Source: Leptoclinus maculatus
Lineage: Eukaryota; Chordata; Actinopteri; Perciformes; Stichaeidae
DNA length: 64,000 nt
Direction of reading: 5' to 3'
Assembly: GCA_032191485.1 (NCBI GenBank)
Contig: JAVDOI010000001.1
Location: 32,887,885-32,951,884 of the forward strand
Shown piece after piece: positions 1-13,600 of the stretch. The position numbers were made by a program, and so were the translations under genes. The notes beneath the pieces are model-generated. The model had not been told where the DNA came from, ran no database searches, and worked only from the letters and a program-made list of their open reading frames with translations. Each line of letters starts with the position of its first letter. Position 1 is the stretch's first letter.

Positions 1-482
1 GTACGGTGAACACTTTGGCTCTTGAGCATCAATCTCCTGGTTGAAAGTTGGAGCATTTTCTCTGAGCATCGAATAATGACGCAGATGGGTTTACATGAAG
101 CTCGGTGCATCTCACACAGAGCCTAACGGATGCCTTGTGCATCGGTATCAGTCGCAGAGGGTGTGACGAAGCGTATATATGATGCTTTGGGAATGAGAAC
201 GGACTGGAGAGCTGCAGGTTGAGGGCTGTATTTTAAAATTCTTACAATATGTTGGAGATTATTATGGAATGTCTGCCCAATAATGCCCAAAATAAGCAAA
301 AATTACTCAAACAATTAATCAATTACAAAATAGTTGGTCAAGAACTGATTCATAAACTAATAGTTTCAGCGCTAACTGTTATAGATTTGATGACAGCATG
401 AAAAATAGTTCTATTCAGCTCCATCTGTATCTAGCCATGTATATAAGCTACAGTAGCCTATGTTTATAATGTGGTATTGCTG

Positions 483-483
<1 letters not shown>

Positions 484-566
<83 letters not shown>
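484..566. repeat. (CA)n microsatellite, about 41 units
   Basis: Uninterrupted CA dinucleotide repeat of 83 bases. The 117-residue open frame across it, with alternating His-Thr, is only a translation of the repeat. Confidence 0.97.
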
Positions 567-568
<2 letters not shown>

Positions 569-633
569 GTTCCATCCCTCCAGTTCATTAGTAAGCGCTC
601 AGATTCAGAGGCTTCATCCTCTCCTCTCTCTCA

Positions 634-699
<66 letters not shown>
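634..699. repeat. Compound C-run / CA / CT microsatellite
   Basis: A run of about 17 C is followed by CA units and then about 18 CT units without a gap. Such purine/pyrimidine-asymmetric tracts can form triplex or slipped DNA. Confidence 0.95.
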
Positions 700-702
<3 letters not shown>

Positions 703-1332
703 CCTCCCTCATTTGCGTCCTTTTATCCCTCTCCCATCTCTCCTTCACTCTATCATTCTTCCTCTTGTTCAGCTCCCTCCCCCATCTCCCCCTCTTCTTC
801 ATCATCCTCCTCTCTATAACTTAACTCTGACGGAGTCTTATTTAACTTCTCTCATCAGATTCTTAAAACCACCGTCAATGACACATTTAGATCACAGAAA
901 ATGCATTACACTCACAACATAAACGACATTACAGGATGTGATACGTTGTACAGAAGAGCATTGAACACACATTACTGAGCAGTTTACTGCAGCACACCAA
1001 ATATATATATTTTTTTAAATCAAGTAAATTTGAAAATTTAACACTGAAATAAAAAATATTTCTATAGTTGATATTCATTTTCCATGTATTGTCTTACTCT
1101 ATAGTAGTAATATGCTGTCATATTTTTCATGCTGCTGGTTTTTAAATAAGCTTTTCACTGGACAAGTTATTTATTATAATAATAATTAAACTCTCACTGG
1201 AGAAAAACATTTAAAACACAATAAACAAAAAATATGAAATTCTACACACACTTCTCAATTATATATTTAGCTTCTAAAATGTACTAATTGATAACTCAAT
1301 TGATGCCATAGTCGTCAAAAAGTCGCACTCAC

Positions 1333-1426
1333 CGTCTTCGTCAAAATGTTTCCAGATGTCGATGAACTGCGCCGCGGTGATCTCAGCCAGGTGCAGGTGG
1401 GGCGACTGCTGTGCTTGAGTTGCCAT
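1333..1426 (-). CDS. calb2: Calretinin first coding exon (gene runs off left edge)
   Basis: Calretinin is a cytosolic EF-hand calcium buffer and sensor, typical of neurons and sensory cells. Only the first coding exon is present: 31 codons plus one base. It reads from ATG at 1426 to a consensus GTGAGT donor at 1332-1327. The peptide opens MATQAQQSPHLHLAEITAAQ and continues with the FIDIWKHFDEDG helix that enters the first EF-hand loop; the loop's D-x-D-G start is visible. The ITAAQF-IDIWKHFD pattern and the HLHLAE stretch before it fit calretinin better than calbindin-1, which has a different start. The second exon would lie at lower coordinates and I see no match in 1-1332, so intron 1 leaves the window. 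A longer open frame on the same strand (1315-1734) is a different reading frame and is not the gene. Which teleost copy this is (calb2a or calb2b) cannot be decided. Confidence 0.85.
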
Positions 1427-1760
1427 CTTTGCTGTTTCTCCCACCTTGTAGTCGAGTGTAACAGTTCGAGGTAAACTTTTCCCGGCGTGCAGCTTCTCGG
1501 TACTGTGGGCAGCTCCTCCTCAGCTGGGGCTTTTAACTCCCCGCGGCGTCCGAACTTCTCCTGCCCGCCACACGGGGGCGCGTTCATCCTGAACAGATCC
1601 TGCAGGCATGGAGACCAATTACAGGACGTGGAGGAGGAGGAGGAGGAGGAGGAGGAGGAGGAAGGCTCTCCTGGGCTTTGCATATGAGTTACCATTAACT
1701 GCTGTCCAGGCTGCTGGTTTGATAGCAGGACCATTATACATCATCCAATCCTGCTGCTCC
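1427..1760 (-). promoter_or_regulatory. Probable calb2 5' leader and CpG-rich promoter region
   Basis: The DNA just upstream of the calretinin ATG is much richer in C, G and CpG than its surroundings, up to about 1620. It includes a GGA trinucleotide run. An octamer-like element (CTTTGCAT on the plus strand, about 1676-1683) and a TATA-like stretch (TATAATGG on the minus strand, about 1732-1739) lie further upstream. The exact start of transcription cannot be read from sequence. This is inference from position and composition. Confidence 0.4.
1629..1663. repeat. (GGA)n trinucleotide repeat in calb2 upstream region
   Basis: About eleven GGA units, with one adjoining GAA, about 200 bases upstream of the calretinin ATG. 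Confidence 0.9.
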
Positions 1761-4700
1761 CATGAGGAGAGAATTACATCAAACAATTTATCCTATAGTG
1801 AGGCGTCCTGCTGGCTCCAGTGGATCTTGAAAGATGTCATCCCTGTCTCTTCCAATACTATACCTCCCTGCACTGTCATTCATCAAATAAAGCCTGAATA
1901 GATTAAATATCCACAACATCTCTGGAGAACTAACATACACATGTGATGTGCATCTCATGCTCTATATAGTGAGGGCCACATGTTCTTCTTCCTACACTGT
2001 CTGCTGAGTTTTGATTTTACCTATCCGATGTCACAAATGAGACTATGCCCTCCCTCCATTCTCAGCTTTTACTCTCACCTCCTCCCTCCCTCAACCTTTC
2101 ACACTCTCCATCATTCTTCCCGGCCTGTGGAGGTCGGAGGGGCACTCAGTCTCCGTGGCCAATCGAACCCATTTTTGGCGTAAATCCAAGCAGCAGTAGC
2201 AGCGGCTGTTACTAAATCACCAACACGCCTTGCCTTCCTATCTTTTTCTCATCTTTTCCTCCTACTGTGTGGTGCATCTCCCTTCTCCAGTTTGGTCCCC
2301 ATGGCTGGTGTGAAGGATGGGAGCTGTGGTGGGGGGAGGGTGTTCAGATTTAGAGGATGCAGAAGAAGAAGACAACTCTTTATCTCTTCCCTGCAGAGCT
2401 GTATGCTGCTGATCAGAAAGAAATGGGAGAAAACAAACAGAGAGAGAGAGTTGGAGAGAACAGATAATAAGTGTGTGTGTAGGATAAGTGTATATGTACA
2501 ACTGCTGTATGTGTATGTGGAAAAGACAGAGAGGGGGATATTTATAGAAAATGTCACCGTAAAGCCTAAACAGCATGAATAATAATTAGATAAATGCATG
2601 TGGTTTGCAGAGCTCTGAAAGCTCTCTGTTGACAGTATTGGAGGTAAAGTGATGGGATGAATAATGAAGAGGTGTGAGCGACAATGATGGATAAGGGACA
2701 AAGACGTTAATGTACCTGTGATCACCTTTCAAATGGAAAAGGGTCATGTTGATATGAGCATGTACTTACATATAACACACGTGCTGCACACATTATGTGC
2801 ACATACAGACGCACAATTTGAATCATAAACAGACAGCCGATGTCGAGGTGTTGGCTTTGCATGCCAGTTATTACGCATTTCGTAGATTGCAGATTAAGGA
2901 TAATTATGCAGTCCTGTTAATGCTGTATTAAATGTATCATATGAAATTTAAATTAGTTAAAACTGGCTTAATGTTGATGGTTAACACTGGAAGAAAAAGC
3001 AGGAGGAGGAAATGTTGCAGGCAGCAGGTATTTACTGTAAGAGGCTTTTCAGTTCACTTTAATTTAATTTTCTGAAACGCAACAACAATGTTGCGTCTTT
3101 GGTGTTATGTAGAATTATGCAGGATCAACTGCACAAATCCTGTTTGCGTTTATGCATAAACTGAACTGATTATTTTTTTTAAATAAAAAGATAAGCCATA
3201 TTCAGAGTGCAGACTTAGTAGTACTTGTTCTTGTGGCAAATTAAACTGAATGAGCACAATATGTTCTTAAATAAAATAAAGACAGACAGTTAGTTACTGC
3301 AGGTTTGAACTGTGGGTCAATGGTTTCTGTTATGGATGATTATTACCTCCAGTGTCTGCTGTTTCACCACATCTGTCCTGCTTCAATCAATGAAAGCCAT
3401 TTCTTCAACACTCTCTCTACGCCTTCCATTAAGTAACCTAAAGTACAATCAAAGAGTTACTATCAATTGTTTTGGAAAAGGAGGTTGTGCCTCAACAATG
3501 GGATTCACAGTGGCGTGCTTAACTCAAAGTTCAATGAGCATAATACGACAAAAAACTTGTGAAAAGATAAAGTCAAGAAAGATAAAAATACATTTCACTT
3601 GTTTATTTGTCCCTTACACAATAGAAATGCTTCAGCATTTTGGCATGGAACCTTAATCAGAGTGTTGTGAATATAAATAGTTTTTGTATTCACAGGGAAC
3701 TGTGTGAATATTAAAGTTATAGTTGTATATTCTGACATCCATTTTGTAATGGCTGCACAAAGCTTTGTCTATAAAAACTAAAGCTGTTGTGTCATGAAGC
3801 CTCCGAGGATGCGCTTCCTATTCCCTTTCTTACAGACACTGACATTAATCTGAAAGAAGAGGTTTTCTTTAAAGAACTCAACACCAATTTGAACCTTTTT
3901 GAGAAGAAAGAGTAGGGCAAAACATTGCCAAAGGTCTGGTTTTATTTTGTTTGTTTCTTTGTGAGGTTCATATGATGAGACTTTCGAAAAATGTCGAGGC
4001 CAAAACACATCATTAAACATTAGCCTCTTGTAAATAATACAAATGCAGCTGTACAACTTCCTTCCCTGCATAAATGTAACTTCATGCTCACCTCTGCTTA
4101 TCCACAGTGAGAGAAAGTCAATCGCTGATTAACACGAGCACAGCAGGAGACACTGATGATGCAAAGTCCAGTATACTGATGTATTTCACAAAGTGATTAT
4201 GGAGCATATGTGTGTGTGTGCGTGTGTGTGTGGCAGCAGCTGCCCGGTGAGGCCTTCACTGATGTTTGCATGCAGTCATGGTTGAATCGCTCTGGGCCTC
4301 ATTCTGATATCTGATCAACCTAAAGCACGCAAGCCAAAGAGATGACCCACCTTTTGAATTAATTACACGTGATATGGTAAGAGAGCAGATGTTCAATCAC
4401 AAAATAAAAACCTTGTAGAGAAGAGAGGAAAACATGCTGCCTCGTATTATATCATTTATTTATAAAAAAATATTGAATCTTTGAGCTTTGTTGATTCAGT
4501 TATGATAAGACAAATGACACCTTCATGATTCCGATAACTTCAATGAGTGTGGTCCTCACGTCCATGGGGCAGGGACAGGGAGGACCAGGAAGACTAAGAG
4601 TGATCGGGGTGATGCAGGGCAGCTGCAGCTGAAGTGGTGAAGAGGAGGATCAGCCATCGAACACATTGTTGTGTCAGTTTATTCCACTGCGAATAATACT

Positions 4701-6650
4701 GACGCAGACCCAATGAGGGAGAAGCAAACTGAACTTCATGAGGAGGGAGCCATCCATGTTGGATTAGTCCCGCACCGTTTGTTGTCACGTTTGGTTCAGA
4801 CTGCAATGAAAATCATCGTTTAAAAAGGTGATCATATCTCTCTCTTTGACCGGTGTGTACTTAAACAGGTAAAGAGAATCCTCTGGGATCCATCCCATAT
4901 TCTGTCCTCTCAGTGTGTTGCAGACAACACAGAGCTCAGAGGTGCAAATTGAATTGGTTTAAGGACTCCTTTGCGTCTGTATCAGCTGGAATTTTGAACA
5001 GTAGCCTAAAGTAAGTGGAGGGCACATAGGATATACTGGGGTACGAAAACTAGACACTGACTGATGCCTCAGGCTGTGTATGTTTATATTTGTTATATCT
5101 GTACTGAATCTTTCTGTACTCTTAATGTTTTTTGTTTGCTCGTGTGAACCTATATGTGTTGACGGGTCTTGCATTGTAGAGTCAAATCTCCCGGTGGGTT
5201 AAATAAAGTATTGATTTATTTATCTACCTCCACACTATAACTGTAGGAATCCAGCAAGGTAACTGCATGCTAATGATTGCATTTAAAATATGCCCCCAAA
5301 ATTGTATTCACTACATACATCACCATGACATAACATCATATAGAAGTCAGCAGACCATCATTCTTGTGAATGGCCAGGAGGCTGTCCTATCAGGGCTCAG
5401 TGAGTAAGTTATCCATGTGGCTGTTTGTCTCCCATCTGTCATCATCATTAGCTCAACAAACACTCAGGACAGGCATGTTAATGTGCTCTCTGATGATCCG
5501 CAAACCTGAACCTTCACTTCCTCACTATCAAAACTCCAACAAGCCAAACCCTCAGGTATCAGTTGAAATGATGAATTACTACTGATGCTACTGAGATAAC
5601 AAACATCTAAAACTGCATAATTACACGCTGAGAGGAACAATAAACACCAAATGTGCATATTGTTGGTAGGAATGAATATCACAGTGTGGGATTATTTGTG
5701 TGGAAGTGTGCATGTAGATTAGATTAGTCTTTCTTGGTTTGACTGCCAGAGACATTTGCTTCCACGTTAATACAGTTGAGCAGAAGTCAGAGTGGGAGTG
5801 CACGATTTGTATAAATTAGAGTGACAGGGTGCCTCATCGCAGTAATCAACCATTTTTATCAGCTGCACAATGTGGACCGAGTAGCTAGTGATAATCAGAG
5901 ATAGAAACTGTTAGAGTTATCAAAGGCTGGAAACAGATAAAGCAGAGTCCAATTTTCTGTCTATTTGGCAGATTGTGTTGTGATTATTTCCCTGCCGAAC
6001 ACGGGAACAGATAAAGACCTTACAATGAGAAAAACTGCATCATCATTTACTACACGCCATTCACACAGGCAACAAATATATAGAAAATCACATGTAGTGA
6101 TAGCAGCAAACACCACCATGACTGGGGTCTCCTGCTGAGCTGAATTCACAATGTGACAAAAGCATCTCCATGGGGCATTTTACAGATGAGGCGGGCATTA
6201 AGCTCGGCAGATAGTTTCACATGATAAAATTGTATTTCTGAGTAGAATGGCATCTCTCAGTGTGCAGGTGTCCTGCCTGCACACTGAGAGATGTGTTCTC
6301 CCTCCCCTCCATGGGGAACAATTAAGAGACTGGACCTCCCAAGAGCACATTTCTCCACTGCAAAAACAACCTCACCACTAACAATAATGTCACCTGAGAA
6401 AAGGGATGATTATTTGTTCTCATGATGCAACAGTGAGCGCTGCAGTGAGCGCTGCAGTAAGGCTGTAAAGCGATAACTTCTTGGATAAAAAATTATAAAA
6501 ATGCATAGTCAGGTAATTATAATTTAAAGTCAGTCAGAAAAGACACACAGTACTGGTGTGTTTGAGAGCTCACGCACACACACACGCACGCACGCACACA
6601 CACACACACCATTGTTTTTACACGCAGAACTTTGACTTATAGCAATTGTT
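1761..6650. other. Intergenic stretch between calb2 and the first dispersed repeat
   Basis: No exon with splice sites and conserved protein content was recognised on either strand. It contains short GT/CA-rich patches (for example 4208-4232 and 6574-6608), an exact hairpin at 6251-6293 and a short tandem duplication of a CAGTGAGCGCTG unit at about 6430-6455. Open frames of 60-160 codons here have low-complexity or repeat-like translations. Confidence 0.5.
6251..6293. repeat. Perfect 18-bp inverted repeat with 7-base loop
   Basis: The left arm at 6251-6268 and the right arm at 6276-6293 are exact reverse complements, separated by seven bases. As RNA either strand would fold into an 18-bp hairpin. 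Pairing does not clearly extend outward beyond one wobble pair, so it is shorter than a standard microRNA precursor. Confidence 0.9.
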
Positions 6651-6992
6651 CAACACTTTGGGAAATACACAAATTCCCTTTCTGCAGAGAGTTAAATGAG
6701 AGGATTGATACCCCTCTCATATCTGTCAAATATGAAGCTGCATGCATCGGCCGGTTAGCTTAGCTTAGCATAACGACTGGAAGCAGGGGAAAAAAAACTA
6801 GCCTGGTGCTGTTCAAAGGTAATAAAATCCATCCTTATGGCGAAGTTACTATGCGCAGTCAAGAAATAGTCCAGCACGTGACATATAAGGTGTAAATTTG
6901 TGACTTTTAGAAGTGCTGAAAGGTGGATTTTGTTACCATTAGACAGAGCCAGGCTAACTGTTTCCAATCTTTATACTAAGCTAAGCTAACTG
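6651..6992 (+). repeat. Dispersed teleost repeat (AACACTTTGGGAAATAC type)
   Basis: It begins with the ACTTTGGGAAATAC motif and carries GCCGGTTAGCTTAGCTTAGC, then the CTGGAAGCAGGGG and CTAGCCTGG segments, and ends near TAAGCTAAGCTAAC. I recognise this word order as a very common interspersed repeat in percomorph genomes. The superfamily is not certain. A partner copy lies in reverse orientation at about 10515-10690. Confidence 0.7.
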
Positions 6993-7336
6993 GTTTGACC
7001 AGACTCACAATGCATCAAATAATGTGGATGGTGCTTTCCAGGGTGTCATAGAGCAAGCGTTTGGCCTCACACACAATCAAAGAGTAAAGGCTCACTATGC
7101 CGACCTGCAACCACCACTCTTCATCATCAGTGTTTTTTGAGAGAAGAAAAATGAATCTGTGCAGACAAACGTGGATCACACACATGGTGGGAAAGTAAAG
7201 GAGCTCAGCGTTGTGATGAATCATTGTGTGTTGACAGGCAAATAAACAAATGCACTGAAGCACAACAAGCACTCCTACAAGCTAATATGAAAGTGCAGTA
7301 TACATACCTGAGCAAACATATCCTCAGATGGGTGTG

Positions 7337-7399
<63 letters not shown>

Positions 7400-10300
7400 C
7401 ACATATTGAATGCCAACAACAAGTTGTCCCTGAGGCCTGATTTGTGCCCTCTGCCCCCACCTCTGTCGAAGCAATCTCTTTTATGAAGTCAATTCAATTC
7501 AGAGGTGAACAGAGGTCTATCGATGTGCCTTCGTGCACAGAGAGAGACACCAGTGTATAGTAAACAACACTGGCCAAGAGCGTATCTATCAGCCATTGAT
7601 TGTGATTGTTTGAGCATAGCGTAGAAGAGAAATGACAGTGGGTACAGTCAGGAATCAGTCCCTGTGATTACAAATTAATCAAATTAAACTAAAGCCCAGG
7701 GCGGTCCATATGGGACTAACTGACAAACTGTTGGAGAACATGCGTGACCCAACAGACACTCAGCAGCTTCACACACTGTTTTTAGCAGCTGCTCATTTAA
7801 AGCTTTGGCTCCATCGTGTTTTTAATTTGGACAGAATATGACACAATGAGCTCAAAGGGCAAGCCGCTGGCTGTGAATGGAGGCCAAGCGGGTTTTAGCC
7901 ACACCAGATTAACATTTCTGATTTTACAGAGAAATATGCCGACTTACACGCACACTGTCAGCAGAAGGATGATGTCTCAGACTTTAAATGAATCTTTGCT
8001 TCTTTGTACAGTCGCCCATACCTTCCTTTTATGTTTTTTCTTCCAAAGAATGTATCTATAAAGAGGTGATTTAAAGTGTATATATTAGAGTAATAAAATG
8101 TCTCAACAACAAGTTAACCTCAAGTGAACTCAGTATGAGACATTTGTCTATGTCCACCCTGTCACACACAAACACTGCTTCATGTATTTGCATCATGCAG
8201 CTTTTGTTGTTTTGATTAAACAGTATTTGCATTTGTCCTTATGCACGAGGTTGTGTTTGACCCACAGCGATGAGTTAGTACCCACAGCCTTCATCACCAT
8301 GTCAGCTTTTAATAACATCAGGGGTTCAGAACCTGCATTGGTAGTTTTTGCTCCAAACTGCATTATCAGATGCATTTTTACATACACTTGAGTTTTGTTT
8401 ACCAGCAGAACAAACAAAAGTTACACTTTTTTTTATCCTGCTGCTGTACAAGATTCAGCTCTCCTCAGTGCAAAACACATCACTATAGTCCTTCATCCAT
8501 ACTGTAACTATGATTGTTAAATTAATCAACACCAAGAACTGATGTGCTGTTGGCTGCAGGAGATGAATAATGTATTTTTTGTGATGATTATTTATTGATA
8601 ATATGGTATCCTATCCAAAGCTGTCCCTTTGAGTCGAGAAAAGCTATTTACAATTATTATTATTATTGATGATTGGTATTGAGGTGTCATCGTTGTCGTG
8701 AAATGGTCATTTGAAAATAATACTGTAGAGATACATGAAATAAAATAAAATGAATAGTCAACTAATAGTGTAGAAAACGTTCAAATAATCAATAAACACT
8801 GTAAACCCCCAGTACATTTAGTGTTAATACATGTTACGATCTTAAGGCAGCTTCATAGCTCATGTATGACAGAGTTTGTGTTTCATGATCTGCATTTCCA
8901 GCTGGTTCTTCTCTGCACAGCTGACTGTCAGAAAAAGAGCGAGAGCGCCAGAGAAGAGAGTTCAACTGATTAGCATTTTAAAAAGACAAAACCAAAGACC
9001 ATTGTGCTTTGGTAATAAATCCCAGACTATCCAGCATGATTTACATACTCAATCCATAAAACGAGCCATTAGAACAGGAACTAAACTGCAGTATTTCCAA
9101 GAATCAACAACGATTGCCGATTGTTTCTGGCCGGGTGTCAGAGGTTAATTGGTTGCTGTTGTTTATGAGTGGAAAACACCTGCCACAATGACAGATTTGT
9201 GACACCAAATCCTTCTATTCTCTTCTGACGAGTTTTTAATTTGCCCCAGACACCCAAGCTGTGTCTACAACCTCATGAAGGACTAACACCAAACGCCCTT
9301 ACTGTAAATGAAAGTTGGATTAATTAATTCTTCCCTCCCAAAGATTTTCCGGCTGTGTATTCTCTTTCAGTATGGTCTCGAGGATTAGTATAAGAATATA
9401 CATATTTATCACTTCAAACATTATCTGCAGCCGTCACAGTTTATAAGCAGCAAAGCTTCCATCTTTTTATTTCAAGTCAACCCATCATACTTTGGTTGGA
9501 TTACATCTTCACAGTTGTATTTTTACTTATCTTTGGTCCATTTTTACATTTCCTCTTAACGCAGAAAATAGTTGAGCTTCATCTTAATCAGTAATTGTTC
9601 TGCAGGGCTGTACATTTTAAAAGCCATGACAGTAATTTCACCATTAAAATGTTTTTTATTTTCGTTCATATTCCTGTTCATAATCTGAATTGCAGTAGTA
9701 GTATTGTTTGTGTCTGTTGTGCCAGATGTGACATGGCCCATATCTCTTTTTATAATTTAGAGATTGATTAGTCTTCTCTCTGTTTTTAGATGATCCATCT
9801 TTCGCCTGTGAATGGGACAAAGAGGGTTTGTTGTCAGACAACAGCTGCGGGAGGAAAGAGAGCGACTCGTTTGCATCGCTGCAGAGCCGCTGTGACAGAG
9901 AACAGATGTTCTCTGTGATTGTTTAGTGGTGTGTTGATTTACTCTGTTCCACGTCAGGTTGGAGCTGAAACATTACTGTCATCCTCAACATTTATCCTGT
10001 AAACAGACTCACAAAACCATCGGCCCTTACAAAAAAATATGATATGTAAAATGTATTTCACTTTCACAACTCATTGTCCTTTTCTGTTGATATATATTAT
10101 ATTTGATGATGATGTCCACAGAAATAATTAGACATCATGTATAAACAGGTTTCGGTTTATTGGCTCTTGGCATGATTTGTTACAGGTCAAATGCAGAGGT
10201 CAAATTTCATGTATGTACCTATATATGTGATGATTGTCACAAGTGTTTAGCTTATAACTGATATGTGGCACAAAGTCTTAAATAATCAGAGTTTACAGCC

Positions 10301-10514
10301 ACGCTAGTAGCTCTTTAATGATTTGAGTTAAATGCTAACGTGCTTAAAATGACGCAGCATCTGGGGGAGCATCTGCTTCGGCAGTAACGTCCTCATCAAC
10401 TGACCAGATAAAATGATGGTAAATATAATTACTGAAGTAATGAAGTTGAAACTGTCTGTCGAACAGACAGGTTTGACCTGATGAACCCAATAAAGATTTC
10501 TCAATCACAGTGTT
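6993..10514. other. Intergenic stretch without recognised gene
   Basis: AT-rich sequence with one long GT microsatellite at 7339-7400. No supported exons were seen on either strand. Confidence 0.5.
7339..7400. repeat. (GT)n microsatellite ending in GCGCGC
   Basis: About 27 GT units run into a short GC alternation. Alternating purine-pyrimidine sequence of this kind can adopt Z-DNA. Confidence 0.95.
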
Positions 10515-10690
10515 TTTAGTTTCCCCCAGAAGCTAGCTAGCTGTTTCCCCCTGTCAAGTCTTTATGCTAAGCTACGCTAACCAGCTCTTGGCTATAACTT
10601 CATATTCATCATACTAACTTGAGTGGTATCAACATTCTCTAACTCAAGAGACAAGAGAGTGAACAAATGTCCAATTAACGGTTACCTCAT
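10515..10690 (-). repeat. Reverse copy of the teleost repeat seen at 6651-6992
   Basis: It contains the reverse complement of the same word order: TGTTTCCCCCTGT, CTTTATGCTAAGCTACGCTAA, then GGCTATAACTTCAT and GTGGTATCAACATTCTC. It is partial and diverged. Confidence 0.6.
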
Positions 10691-13600
10691 GTCCCAAAAT
10701 AGGGAACTAAAGTTAAACTAGGCTGCCTGAAACCTTGATTAGCTTGACAAAAAGCTTAAACCTCTCACCCTTTAAAGTCCTGGAGCAATAAAGACATTAT
10801 TGTCAGTACAGATCAGGCAAATCCAATTATTAGGCTTCTAACCCTGACAGGGTCGAGAAAACTATGAATAAAACAGGGAGCTTAATAGTTGTTTTGTTGT
10901 GCTGAGGATGTTTTGAGGAATGCTAATACTTTCTCTACAGTAACCCACTTTTTTGTTTCTCACAGATTGACGATTTCAGTAACAAAGCGAGACTAACAAG
11001 CAAGACAGCACTTGAAAAGGGATCACAGAGAGACAACTGACTGACTGAGCTGACTCCCTCTGAGGAACACACCTGTCCTCCTCACAGGTTTTCTGTCCCG
11101 CTGCCTTATTTTTGTTACATAACAAGAGTTTCACTTCTCCTGATCTGTCAACGTCTTTTCTCCGTAGACAGCAGAGCAAAGAGGCGAGTCTCCATTCATT
11201 GTCAACATGACAGTTTTATATCAGCCATAAATGCTGCTCTTTTGTCACATTTATACTTACATGTGTGTGTTGTTGCCATGTCATTCACTGCTCACCTGAA
11301 GGTCCATTATTGTCAATATGCATCTGATTCATCATTGGCTTTCTTTTCACCATATTTGCCATGTGAACAGCTTTAATATGGTTTCTGATATTTGGTTTCT
11401 TTCCACGTGAAAGGATACAAACTGACCTACTTGTACTGAGCTCGGGACACAGCTCACAAGTTCACCATCTGATTATTTCGTCCACACAGATTGGACTGTA
11501 GTCAGCACGCAGAGTGGTAACACAGAAAAATATAGGACAGATTACATTCCTGGTACGCAGTACAACCCAATCACACGACTCAACCAAACACACACACACA
11601 AACATAACTTCCTTTTTATCAAACGCTGACATATTAAAGAGACTCCCTGTACACAATATCTATTTGCTTTCTCTTCCTGTTATGAGGAAATAATCGATTT
11701 GTATTAATCTGGCTGATTTATTTAGTTGTGTGGGCGGTTGGTGTCGGACAAGAGTGAAGGATTTGTGAAACATGACTTTCTGATTTTCTCTGATCCCGTT
11801 TTCAATTGTAATCCACAAAATCAATACCTCAGAATCTCTGGAGGTATTGAACTTACAAATGAAAACCATTTGGTGACTTTTGTGTTATACGAATACAAAT
11901 CTTCATCAGGACTGAACACAGGAGTCATTTCTCTTTTTACCTACTAGGGTGAGGTTTGTATTAGTTTTATGTTGCCATCCTGCCTTAAAACCAAGACGTA
12001 TAAGTTAAAAAAAAAGTAACATTATTAATTGCATACAAGTATAGCCAAAGTGTACCTTGTTGGAGAATCCTTGATATCATTGTTTTTTCTAGTTTACGAA
12101 GTCAATGTTTACGATAGTTTAACACTGAGGATACTGGGATACTTGTTTTCTTTTGTTGTATGGAGTTTATTTAAGCTCCTGGTTTTACACTGAAACACAA
12201 ACAAAGTGCTGCCTCACTGAAGTGAACCTCCTGCAGCAGGATCATTTACATCTTAACAACCAACCTCTCGTCAGTGTTTCATTAGCAGGTGCTGGAGGTG
12301 AAGGCATGCTGCAGGAAATCCTGCTGCTTCTTCTTCTCATTCAAAGCTGCAAGTATCAGCTCCATCACTGTGTTAAAAATCTACCAAACATATCAGCGCC
12401 TGCATTACACAAAGTAAAGCAGCTGAGATACGACTGTGGTAAAAGACAGTTAAAACAGTTATCTCACATTAACAGATGCCACAGAATATAATCACACTAC
12501 TTCTTGTGCCATAGTCCTTGGCAAGGACTCGAGTGGAGGCTGAATTCAGAGTCAAACTGAATGACGACCACCAAACGTATGAGTACATTAGCACTTAGCA
12601 CGTACTGTATATCTGCAGTCCCACCATAGGGCTTCATTTTCTTGCTGCAGCATCAAGCTTACCCTTCAAACCTCCTAAAACCCTTACTTCAAGAAAATCT
12701 GTTCAAACCTGCATGAGAAGTACAGCTTTCTCATCCATCTCTTAGATTTGTTTTCCAGTGTGTAATGAACTGTTCAGCCGGAAAGCTGCTAGAAAATGGT
12801 AAACTTAGTTTTGTTTCTGAAACGGTATCTGAAGATATTGTCTATTGAGTTAAACGGGAATAAGATCATAATATCTTTTCTCAATGAACTTCTAAATAAG
12901 AAAACTAAAATATGAACATATTAATAGTCTCAGCTCTTTATTTGACTCCAGCACATTGTGATTATTTTAAAGGACATTTAGTCACCTCTGTATGGGGAGG
13001 TTTTCTATATTTCCTCGGGTAAGAAGATACAAGAGATATTTCAGGTGTCTCAGGGAACAGAAAGCTTGGACTTCATGTTGTGTGTTAATGCACATTTTTA
13101 TTCTTTTTGTAAGAAAAAAACTCCTCAATATGATTTTACTACAAATTCTATTGAAGCAAATATATTTTTTTTTTTACTCAAAAGCTCCTTAGTGTGGAAT
13201 GTGTTCTTATATGTCTTAGTTTTATACACTGTATTTTTTTATATTGTCTTTGTGTATTTCTGCCATTTCTTTATAACAGTGACCTCTGTGTTGAGAGAAG
13301 CTATGCCACATTCTAGAGAGCGGGCATCAGAGGACGGAGACAAAGGCAGAAAAAATAAAGATCAGGCAGCAGAAACTGTGCAATGATTTAATCAAAAAAT
13401 GTACAGGCTTTAGTCCAACAACACAGAATGCAGAAACACTCCAAACTGGACTCCAAACTGAAAGAAAGACAAAGTGACCCTGAACACAGGAACTGGGCTG
13501 GTGTATGTAGTAACTGGCTAATGGGGAAGTGGGAACAGGTGAGCAGAAGGTCTGGCCACTGCAGGGCTGATGAGACTAATCAGGGCGGGAAAACACACAG

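Larger units (their letters stand above)
1..1332. other. Non-coding DNA inside calb2 intron 1
   Basis: No exon is recognised. The stretch holds a long CA repeat, a C-run/CA/CT compound repeat, and AT-rich unique sequence. It should belong to the first intron of the minus-strand calretinin gene, because the donor at 1332-1331 points this way. Confidence 0.5.

Noticed and set aside
471..824. Open frame of 117 codons with alternating His-Thr and Ser-Leu
   Set aside because: It is only the translation of the CA, C-run and CT repeats; there is no other coding signal.
1315..1734. Minus-strand open frame of 139 codons at the calb2 exon
   Set aside because: It overlaps the real calretinin exon in another frame, and its sequence is driven by the GGA repeat.
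6251..6293. MicroRNA precursor call for the perfect hairpin
   Set aside because: The stem is 18 bp and pairing does not extend outward, so it is too short for a normal precursor; reported only as an inverted repeat.
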